From NCBI GenBank assembly GCA_016712225.1, contig JADJRL010000003.1:5035501-5099500 (forward strand): a stretch of DNA of 64,000 nucleotides. The letters are read 5' to 3'. Shown here one piece after another: positions 37,901 to 44,311 of the stretch (its first letter is position 1; the number at the start of each line of letters is the position of its first letter). A program made the position numbers and the translations under genes. The notes under the pieces are model-generated. The model saw only the letters and a program-made list of their open reading frames with translations. It searched no databases and was not told the origin of the DNA. The DNA is from Candidatus Defluviibacterium haderslevense (GTDB taxonomy: Bacteria; Bacteroidota; Bacteroidia; Chitinophagales; Saprospiraceae).

Positions 37901-38530
37901 CGACAAACCCCTTCCATAAAGTGAAGATCCTTCTAATAAACTTATGGCACCATTAGCCAATATATTTCCTCTAAAAACAGAACCTTCTCCTAGCGAAACG
38001 GCACCGTTTATTTGCCAATAAATATTGCAAGCAGACGCAGCATTAATTAGAATTACATTTGATAATGTTGTAGAAGAAAATGCACCGTCGATTTTAAAAA
38101 TGAATATTGCATTGGGATCACATTCAGCATCTAAGATCAAATCTCCATTTAACGTCGAAGCAGCGCCCAAACAATAAATATCTGGCGTAAGAATTTGACC
38201 GCTTCCCAAAGTAGTGCCAATAACTAGTCCACAAGTTAGTCCTTCTAAATACATATAAGCAACATCAACGTCAGCTGCAGCTTGCGCAGTTACAGCATCA
38301 GCGACATGGATCTGCCCGATCACTATTCCAGGAGGAAAGCCAGTAAAAGCACCTACATTTGTTCCAATATCACCTGTGGCTACTGAAGCACCATCATTTG
38401 AAAAAGCGCCAGCAGCAGTAAATAAGACAAAGCTTGAAGTGGCACCAAGATTAGGAGCCTGTGAAAAAATAATTTTAGGAAGTAAAATTGAAAATGCAAA
38501 AAATAATGCGGTTTGAATAACAAATTTCAT
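34910..38530 (-). CDS. DUF3494 protein with 11 Cys-rich Ig-like repeats and T9SS sorting domain
   Basis: A 1206-residue T9SS substrate. It has a signal peptide (about 1-24), a DUF3494 domain (about 25-225, with ATGDIGTNVGAFTGFPPGIV and FRGNILANGAISLLEGSSL), and one divergent Ig-like unit with FCDGGSVTLSGNCGGIW. Eleven units of 70-74 residues follow, each with the pattern ITGxxxICxGxxTxxC, YxWNxGSTxxCIxV and GxYxVTVTxxxGCxSxC. A type A sorting domain ends the protein (IHAFPNPFYFKSVIEF ... GVYYYKAINGNQYVNKKLILIR). Units 1-9 fall into three exact 213-residue super-units. The protein is probably displayed on or released from the outer membrane as a rigid disulfide-rich fibre with an ice-binding-like head; the disulfides are inferred from cysteine spacing. 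A paralogue lies immediately upstream (38850-42074). Confidence 0.9.
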   Translation of the reverse strand: MKFVIQTALFFAFSILLPKIIFSQAPNLGATSSFVLFTAAGAFSNDGASVATGDIGTNVGAFTGFPPGIVIGQIHVADAVTAQAAADVDVAYMYLEGLTCGLVIGTTLGSGQILTPDIYCLGAASTLNGDLILDAECDPNAIFIFKIDGAFSSTTLSNVILINAASACNIYWQINGAVSLGEGSVFRGNILANGAISLLEGSSLYGRGLSRAGAIDMHNNIATLDLLPTASVITAGGPTTFCDGGSVTLSGNCGGIWSNGSSSPSITVTTSDDYFVTTTNACGSIQSNHIIVTVLQLPVCTITGMDPICVGSSTLFCAPVGTGYGYLWDNGSTTRCITVSMSGTYTVTVTDALGCTSSCSKTLNINPLPDCIITGLDSICQGQTTTFCVLNAGPSSTYIWNTGSTSNCINVTTAGTYSVTVTDDMGCTSVCSKSIIVNALPSCTITGNTTICAGQSTQLCAPVANGNSYMWSNGATTNCITVSSAGVYSVTVTRRGCSSTWSVTVIVNPNPICLITGTSPICFGSSTLFCAPVGTGYSYIWDNGSTGRCISVSVAGTYNVTVTDAVGCTSSCSKLLTINPALICNIVGLDSICQGQTTSFCVLNSGPPNTFIWSTGSTSTCINVNTGGTYSVTVTDPSGCISICNKSLIVNPLPDCTITGNGSICSGQPTQLCAPLVTGNSYLWNTGSTSNCITVSSAGVYTVTVTRRGCSSTCTKTVVVSPNPICTITGVSPICAGGSSLFCAPVGAGYSYIWNNGSTTRCITINTSGNYIVTVTDALGCTSSCSKSLVVNPAPYCIISGLDSICQDQSTTFCVLIGNSTNTYLWNTGSTSNCINVNTSGLYSVTVTDLSGCTSVCNKSLLVNIKPDCTIVGNGSICTGQTTQLCAPVASGNTYIWSNGSTANCITVSSAGVYSVTVTRRGCSSTCSKNVIITTYPICTISGISPICSGSSTLFCAPIGTGYSYIWNENTNQEVRTRCLSVYSGKSYTVKVIDNNCASVCSKTLAVIPSPVCFITGNLHPWPGKTTTLCAPVGMMAYKWNFANATTRCITVNMGGMYTVTVTAANGCTSSCMVMVTYNGSSDFTSNGSGNDPNTSAESEHNDQSIQNIEQADLTYEGSSMMIHAFPNPFYFKSVIEFRIYNGDSHVSIDLYDVNGSKVATLFDRNIEQDKLYQVEVDGNQYQPGVYYYKAINGNQYVNKKLILIR
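35714..37630 (-). repeat. three exact 639-nt higher-order repeats
   Basis: The first nine Ig-like units form three super-units at 36992-37630, 36353-36991 and 35714-36352, each exactly 639 nt (213 residues; 71+72+70 in the first). Within each super-unit the order is type A (GSSTLFCAPVGTGY), type B (GLDSICQGQTT with FCVL) and type C (CITVSSAGVY, TVTRRGCSST). Units of the same type in different super-units are more alike than neighbours, which shows amplification of a three-domain block. Confidence 0.9.
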
Positions 38531-38594
38531 GATTAGAAGATTTAAATTAAATAATTTTTCAGAACTTAAAGGTCATCAACTAATTGTTCGATTG

Positions 38595-38617
38595 CATTAT
38601 ACTATTGGAGTATAATG
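38595..38617. promoter_or_regulatory. perfect 9-bp inverted repeat next to the shared element
   Basis: CATTATACT-attgg-AGTATAATG is a perfect nine-pair repeat with a five-base loop, 65-87 nt before the ATG at 38530 and directly touching the shared element. It could be an operator or a leader hairpin. It is not conserved upstream of the other two DUF3494 genes. Confidence 0.4.
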
Positions 38618-38632
38618 TTATATAATTCACAC
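38618..38632 (-). promoter_or_regulatory. shared upstream element, site a (34910-38530 gene)
   Basis: Plus-strand reading TTATATAATTCACAC. The ATTCACAC core starts 95 nt from the ATG at 38530. Confidence 0.5.
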
Positions 38633-38849
38633 ATTTGATAAATATTCAGAATTAAAGCATATGTAAAATCAATTTGTTTTGTACTTAAATTTTAGCCATC
38701 AAAAGTTAAATCTTATATATAATTAATGAAATTATTTTAGATAAATAGTCTTAAGATGATGCTTCAATTTTACATTGCTATTCACGTATGAGTTCATTAA
38801 GAAATTATTATTTTCTACATGTAATCCAAATTTGAATTACTATGCACGT

Positions 38850-41800
38850 CTATCTCATTAATATCAATTTGTTATTTATAATCTGATCACCGTTTGTAAT
38901 TTTATAATAATAAACACCATTTGCAAAATTTTCAGCATTGACATCAACATAATAAAACATTTGTTGCTCAACGTTCTGATCAAATAATGTTACCAACTTG
39001 TGACCTGTTAATTGATACAGTTCAATTACTACATGAGCGTTATTTGAAAAAATTTGAAATTGAATGGTTGTTTTAGTATGAAATGGATTCGGATATGCTG
39101 AAACCTGAATATCATTATTTCTTATTACTGCACTTCTATCTAAAATGTTAGGTCCTGGAAATACATCCGAATTATTATACTCGTTAATTTCTGTATCTCC
39201 AACCAAGTTTTCATTTTCTTCATCAGAATTTGAGATATGATCATTTGAAGTATTTCCACCTGTTGTCATATCTTTATCGCCAGGGTAAACAACCATCGCC
39301 ATACAAGAACTAGTGCACCCGTTGGTACTTGTAACTGTAACCGTAAACATGCCAGAATATCCAATAGAAACACACCTAGAAGTCTCACCATGAGACCATT
39401 TATAAGATTGCATTCCAGCTACTGCGCATAACACTGTACTTTTTCCACGTTCAGGATGCATGTTACCGGAAATAGAACAAATCGGATTCGGATTGACGGT
39501 TAAAGTAGCACTACAAGTACTGGTACATCCTTCATTAAACACATTTAGAAAATAAGTTCCAGGATTACTAACCGTAATACATCTTGTTGTTCTTGTTGCA
39601 TTGGATGGATCAGTCCAAACATAGGTATTACCACTGACATCGGGTGCGCAAAAAGTTGTTGTGCTTCCTTTACATATAATGTCACTTCCAGTAATCACAC
39701 ATAATGGATTATCTTTTACTAATAGTGTTTTGCTGCATACACTAGAACAACCATTGCGAGATACAGTTACTGTATAGGTACCAGTTTCTCTGACTTCAAT
39801 ACAATTTGTTGTAGCACCGGTATTCCATAAATAAGTATTACCAACTTCAAATGGAGCACACCATTGCAGTGTTTCTCCATGACACATACCGTCTTCTCCA
39901 ATAATTGTACATTCGGGCAATAGAATTAAATCAACCACTTTACTACACACACTGGTGCAACCATTAGCACTTGTTACAGTTAACGTATATGTTCCTCCTT
40001 CAGAAACATTTATACAATTAGTTGTCTCTCCAGTATTCCATAAATATCTTGCATTGGCAACACCTTGAAGTGCACATAACATAGTAGTTTGTCCATCACA
40101 AATAAAATTGCTTCCACTAATAAGACAATTCGGTCCTGCAGTAAACACAACTTTCTCGCTACAAACACTAGTACAACCTACAACATCGGTTACCGTAACA
40201 TAATATGCTCCTGTAACATTTACAGAAATACATTCTGTTGCTTCACCTGTACTCCAAAAATATTGTGTCATACCAGGTGTAGCACATAAGCTTACGGTTT
40301 GTCCAAAACATTGTGCGCTATTGCCAGTAATTGTGCATATTGGTGCTGGATTCGCGTCCACTATTGAGCTGCATACACTACTACAACCATTCATATTAGT
40401 TACTGTTAAAGAATACGTCCCACCAGAAGTAATCAAAATACATTCTGTTGTTTCACCTGTACTCCATAAATAACTTGTCATACCTGTAATTCCACACAAT
40501 TGAGACGATTGACCTAAACAAATAGAACCACCTCCAGTGATTGTACAAATCGGTGATGGATTAACAATCACTTCTATACTACATGTACTACTACAACCTG
40601 ATAGTTCTGTCACTGTAACTGTATAAATTCCAGAAATTCCGACTGTTATACAATTGGTTGTATTCCCATTACTCCACAAATAACTTGCAGCTCCAGGCGT
40701 TGTGCACAATACTGCAATCTGGCCTTCACAAATAATATTATTTCCAGTGATGGTACAATTAGGTAGTTGACTCACGGTTACCAAAATACTGCATATATTA
40801 CTACATCCAATTTCATCTGTAACAGTAATAGAATATAAACCTGTAACACTTACATTGATGCATTGCGTTGTTTCTCCAGTACTCCATAAATAACTGCTTA
40901 ATCCAGCCGGGGCACATAGTTGTGTCGTTTGACCTTGACATATTGAATCTATTCCTGTAATGGTACAATTAGGTAATGGACTAACGATTACTGAAATACT
41001 ACACACACTGCTACATCCTATTTGATCCGATACGGTTACTGTATAAACTCCAGTTTCAGTGACTACAATACAACTGCTTACTTCACCTGTATTCCATATA
41101 TAATTTGTTGCACCAGCTGCTGCACATAATTGCGTCGATTGTCCTTGACAAATTACTGTATTCCCAGTTATTGTACAAATGGGTGCAGGATTCACCACAA
41201 CTATAATATGATTTGAAGTTACACTTCCACAAGCATTCGTACTTGTTACGAAATAATTACCTCCTTGTGTTACTGTTAACGTAGCACCAGTTGAACCGTC
41301 ATTCCACACACCACCACAATTTCCTGATAGCACTACACTGTCACCTTCACAAAAAACAATAGGTCCGTCAGCAACAATTATTTGTGCAGCTGGAAGCATA
41401 TTAAAATCAACTGTATTATTATGCAAATCAATTGCACCTTCACGGGAAAGAGCTCTTCCATAAAGAGAAGCACCATCCAATAAACTAATTGCACCATTCG
41501 CTAAAATATTACCTCTAAAAATAGAACTTGCACCTAATTCAACAGCACCATTAATTTGCCAGTATACATTACACAATGATGCAGAATTTCTTAAAATCAC
41601 TCTAGATAAAACTGTTGAGGAAAACGCACCATCAATTTTAATGATAAACAAACCATTGGGATCACAATCTGCATCTAAAATCAAATCTCCATCTAATGTC
41701 GAGGCTGCACCTGTACAATAAACATTAGGTGTGAGAATTTGCCCTCCACCTAAAGTAGTACCAATGACCAATCCACAAGTGACTGCACTTAGAAAACCAT

Positions 41801-42074
41801 AAGCCACATCCACATCAATAGCTGCTTGAGCTGATATAGCATCGGCTACATGAATTTGTCCAAATACAACTCCCGGTGGAAAACCTGTGAATGCGCCAAC
41901 ATCTGTGCCAATATCTCCAGTTACAACAGTAGCACCATCATTAGAAAAGGCTCCAACTGCCGTAAAAACTGCGAAGTTAGCACAAGAACCCAAATCAGGT
42001 GCTTGACTGTATGAAAGGTTATATTGAAATAAAATAAATAAAGTCACTAAAATATTTGCGGTAAAATTTTTCAT
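38850..42074 (-). CDS. DUF3494 protein with nine Cys-rich Ig-like repeats and T9SS sorting domain
   Basis: A 1074-residue T9SS substrate with the same plan as its downstream neighbour: signal peptide (about 1-24), DUF3494 domain (VVTGDIGTDVGAFTGFPPGVV, FRGNILANGAISLLDGASL), one divergent Ig-like unit (FCEGDSVVLSGNCGGVW), then nine repeats of 70-74 residues with the ITGxxxICxGQxTxLC, YxWxTGETTxCI and GCSSxCS pattern. A short acidic/Asn-rich linker and a type A sorting domain follow (VSAYPNPFHTKTTIQF ... GVYYYKITNGDQIINNKLILMR). The repeats do not show the three-unit periodicity of the neighbour. The ATG at 42074 begins a proper signal peptide; the longer frame starts at a TTG (42107). A tandem gene duplication followed by separate repeat evolution is the simplest history. 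Confidence 0.9.
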   Translation of the reverse strand: MKNFTANILVTLFILFQYNLSYSQAPDLGSCANFAVFTAVGAFSNDGATVVTGDIGTDVGAFTGFPPGVVFGQIHVADAISAQAAIDVDVAYGFLSAVTCGLVIGTTLGGGQILTPNVYCTGAASTLDGDLILDADCDPNGLFIIKIDGAFSSTVLSRVILRNSASLCNVYWQINGAVELGASSIFRGNILANGAISLLDGASLYGRALSREGAIDLHNNTVDFNMLPAAQIIVADGPIVFCEGDSVVLSGNCGGVWNDGSTGATLTVTQGGNYFVTSTNACGSVTSNHIIVVVNPAPICTITGNTVICQGQSTQLCAAAGATNYIWNTGEVSSCIVVTETGVYTVTVSDQIGCSSVCSISVIVSPLPNCTITGIDSICQGQTTQLCAPAGLSSYLWSTGETTQCINVSVTGLYSITVTDEIGCSNICSILVTVSQLPNCTITGNNIICEGQIAVLCTTPGAASYLWSNGNTTNCITVGISGIYTVTVTELSGCSSTCSIEVIVNPSPICTITGGGSICLGQSSQLCGITGMTSYLWSTGETTECILITSGGTYSLTVTNMNGCSSVCSSIVDANPAPICTITGNSAQCFGQTVSLCATPGMTQYFWSTGEATECISVNVTGAYYVTVTDVVGCTSVCSEKVVFTAGPNCLISGSNFICDGQTTMLCALQGVANARYLWNTGETTNCINVSEGGTYTLTVTSANGCTSVCSKVVDLILLPECTIIGEDGMCHGETLQWCAPFEVGNTYLWNTGATTNCIEVRETGTYTVTVSRNGCSSVCSKTLLVKDNPLCVITGSDIICKGSTTTFCAPDVSGNTYVWTDPSNATRTTRCITVSNPGTYFLNVFNEGCTSTCSATLTVNPNPICSISGNMHPERGKSTVLCAVAGMQSYKWSHGETSRCVSIGYSGMFTVTVTSTNGCTSSCMAMVVYPGDKDMTTGGNTSNDHISNSDEENENLVGDTEINEYNNSDVFPGPNILDRSAVIRNNDIQVSAYPNPFHTKTTIQFQIFSNNAHVVIELYQLTGHKLVTLFDQNVEQQMFYYVDVNAENFANGVYYYKITNGDQIINNKLILMR

Positions 42075-42484
42075 TAGATTAGATTGTGTGATAAATAATT
42101 TTATCAAGACAAAGTTCTAAACTAATGCCCATCAACAAGTTATGCAATCACAGATTAAACTTCCAACATTCACACTAATTAAAATGAATTGGAAATAAAC
42201 CTAGAATTGAAATCTTAAGAAAAGTAATAGACCATAATGTCCGAAAACATTAATGAAAATAATTTGGTCACAAAGAATTAATGTATCTAATAGAATAGTA
42301 TTTAAACAAATATGCATTTATTGTTATGTGAATCAGTTACACATTCCAAGATTTAAAAACAGAAAAAGAAATACAACTACAAATGATAATTTCAAAATAA
42401 AACATGAGAAATAGCAGGTTTACAATTATCGAGAACTAAATATTCTTTCTAAAATAAAAATCAAATCATCCCTCATTTTTCTAC
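42075..42484. other. intergenic region upstream of the DUF3494 gene
   Basis: A 410-nt region without a gene. It contains the ATTCACAC core site (42168-42175), a related-looking TGCAATCACAG 22 bp away (42143-42153) and a loose dyad ATGTG-N9-CACAT (42326-42344). Its part next to the start codon shares AAATAATTTT and CATCAAC with the leader of the 38530 gene, as expected for duplicated genes. No terminator for the LytTR gene is evident. Confidence 0.5.
42168..42175 (-). promoter_or_regulatory. core of shared upstream element, site e (38850-42074 gene)
   Basis: Plus-strand ATTCACAC, followed by TAATT. The TTATATR half is not conserved (CTTCCAAC instead). The core starts 94 nt from the ATG at 42074, within one base of the spacing at sites a and b. 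Confidence 0.35.
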
Positions 42485-43240
42485 TTAACGATCCAACCAC
42501 ATTTTAAATTCACTAACACGATCACGACTAACGATAGCAGAATCATCTGATAATTGAATGGCATTAACTTTTAATCTACTATTAAAATATGAAGTTACCT
42601 TCTGGATAGCATTTATATTAATGATAACTTTGCGGTTGATTCTGAAAAATACGGTCGGATCCAACATCTCATCAATTTGATCTAAAGTAAAATCAACTGG
42701 ATATCGTTTTACATCTTTGGACATCAGTAAAACAATTCCATCCTCTGCTATAAAATGAAGAATATCTTCTGCTTTAATTGATACAATTTGATCACCCATT
42801 TTAACCATAAAACGGGTCTTATATTGTTTATTAAAACCATGATATAAGTGACTAAGTTGTTCTAAAAGAGATTTTTGATTAACTAAATTCCATTTTTTAA
42901 ATTTTTCAACGGCAACTTGTAATTCACTTAACCCAATGGGTTTCAATAAATAATCTATACTATTCACCTTAAAAGCTTGAATAGCATATTCATCAAAAGC
43001 GGTTGTAAAAATAACAGGAGTTTCTATGCTGATTTTTGAGAATATTTCAAAACTCAAACCATCTGCCAAATGTATATCCACAAACAATAAATCTGCTTTC
43101 AATCCACGCTCAAATTCTGTGATACTTTTCTTTACAGAATCAAAAATGCCAATGATTGCAATTTCAGGATCAATCCGCTTAAGCAAAAGTTCAAGATGTT
43201 CAGCAGATAGCATCTCGTCTTCTATAATAATGACTTTCAT
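42485..43240 (-). CDS. LytTR family response regulator
   Basis: A 251-residue DNA-binding response regulator. The receiver domain has acidic residues IIEDE (5-9), phosphoacceptor Asp55 in LFVDIHLADG, Thr in FTTAFDEYA and Lys in LLKPIGL. A LytTR domain fills the last 105 residues (FMVKMGDQIVSIKAEDILHF, FFRINRKVIINI, VSRDRVSEFKMWLDR). The ATG overlaps the kinase stop as ATGA. It is the last gene of the receptor-kinase-regulator operon. Targets are unknown; the DUF3494 genes directly downstream are candidates by position only. Confidence 0.93.
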   Translation of the reverse strand: MKVIIIEDEMLSAEHLELLLKRIDPEIAIIGIFDSVKKSITEFERGLKADLLFVDIHLADGLSFEIFSKISIETPVIFTTAFDEYAIQAFKVNSIDYLLKPIGLSELQVAVEKFKKWNLVNQKSLLEQLSHLYHGFNKQYKTRFMVKMGDQIVSIKAEDILHFIAEDGIVLLMSKDVKRYPVDFTLDQIDEMLDPTVFFRINRKVIININAIQKVTSYFNSRLKVNAIQLSDDSAIVSRDRVSEFKMWLDR

Positions 43241-44256
43241 TTTTGATCTAATAATGGAATTCTTACAATAAACTCATTTGGTGTTTCAATGACTTCAACA
43301 TTCCTTTCTGTGAAATACTTATATCGCTCCCTAATATTCTGTATCCCAGTTTTTGAACTGATCTCATTCATCGTTCTGAGCTGTAAATTATTACTAACCT
43401 GAAGCATATCTAGATGTATGTTTATACTAACAGTTAAGGGAAGCTCAGTAGATACCTCATTATGTTTAATGGTATTTTCTATTAGCATCTGCAGTGACAT
43501 AGGAGGTAAATACCAACTCAAGTAGTGTTCAGGTATGTTTACATCAAATCGAATATTTTTATCAAACCTAATTTTAAGTAGAAAATTATAGGATTCAATA
43601 AAATTAAGTTCAGTCTTCAAGGTAACCAATTCATTATTCCGATTATCCAATAAATATCGGTACACTTTAGAAAGTTGATTGATGAAATCAACCGCTTTAT
43701 CCTGATCTTTATAAACTAATGAAGAAAGCACACTCATATTATTAAATAAAAAGTGTGGATTCAATTGATTTTTCAAGTTTTGAAGTTGCGCTTGTAAACT
43801 TTCACTTTTATATTTTTCAATTTCAACCAGAGATGATTTCCATTGCTTAAAAAATTGTGTACTAATTTCTACAGTTAAAAGTATGATTGAAATTAATACT
43901 CCGATTACCAAAGAAGTAATCATAAATGATTCTTTGGTATCTTCGGGTAATGGACATACATATTTATTGAATGCAAGCATGGAAAGGTAAATCACGAAAG
44001 CACTAAAAAATATACTTGCAGGCAAATGAAACGCAACTCTTTTAATCGGTTTCAGAACCCAAGGAAATCTAATATTCATCCAATGATCCAATCGCAAATT
44101 CCCTTCCCACACTACAATGGTTATTAAAATAGAAATAATAAAATCAAATAATTGATTATGATAAGTCTGACCCCCAATTTTAATAATATCAAGAAGCAGG
44201 GAAATAAATATTCCCACAATAATCATGTACAAAAATCTGATTTTATTATCTTTCAT
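43237..44256 (-). CDS. LytS-type sensor histidine kinase
   Basis: A 339-residue kinase of the His_kinase (PF06580) family. Four transmembrane helices lie in the first 130 residues (about 8-25, 35-50, 75-97, 110-130), with little extracellular loop. The phosphoacceptor His168 is in LKNQLNPHFLFNN. A short ATPase domain follows with LIENTIKHN as the N-box and GIQNIRERYKYF near the end. Kinases of this type pair with LytTR regulators, and the partner gene follows with a four-base overlap. The TonB-dependent receptor gene ends 55 nt upstream. The stimulus is unknown. Confidence 0.92.
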   Translation of the reverse strand: MKDNKIRFLYMIIVGIFISLLLDIIKIGGQTYHNQLFDFIISILITIVVWEGNLRLDHWMNIRFPWVLKPIKRVAFHLPASIFFSAFVIYLSMLAFNKYVCPLPEDTKESFMITSLVIGVLISIILLTVEISTQFFKQWKSSLVEIEKYKSESLQAQLQNLKNQLNPHFLFNNMSVLSSLVYKDQDKAVDFINQLSKVYRYLLDNRNNELVTLKTELNFIESYNFLLKIRFDKNIRFDVNIPEHYLSWYLPPMSLQMLIENTIKHNEVSTELPLTVSINIHLDMLQVSNNLQLRTMNEISSKTGIQNIRERYKYFTERNVEVIETPNEFIVRIPLLDQK

Positions 44257-44311
44257 GGCACAAATTTAAGTATATTGTCCATGGTTCATCCAACTATTTT
44301 TCATACTTTGA

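Larger units (their letters stand above)
38531..38849. other. intergenic region between two DUF3494 genes
   Basis: A 319-nt region. It holds the shared element (38618-38632) and an abutting perfect hairpin (38595-38617), both upstream of the 38530 start. Downstream of the 38850 stop is an inverted repeat, GTAATCCAAA/TTTGAATTAC (38821-38840, one mismatch), that could act as a weak terminator. No gene is seen. Confidence 0.5.

Noticed and set aside
38770..38862. Two similar 30-nt stretches around the end of the 38850 gene (GCTATTCACGTATGAG and ACTATGCACGTCTATC)
   Set aside because: The match is imperfect and partly coding; insufficient to claim a duplication or attachment site.
34024..42074. 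Reading the DUF3494 genes as proven antifreeze proteins
   Set aside because: The domain family includes ice-binding proteins, but no ice-binding surface can be verified from sequence by eye; adhesion to other ligands is equally possible.
42326..42344. ATGTG-N9-CACAT dyad resembling a CRP/FNR-type site
   Set aside because: Only five outer pairs match, the spacing does not fit the known form, and it lies about 250 nt from the nearest start.
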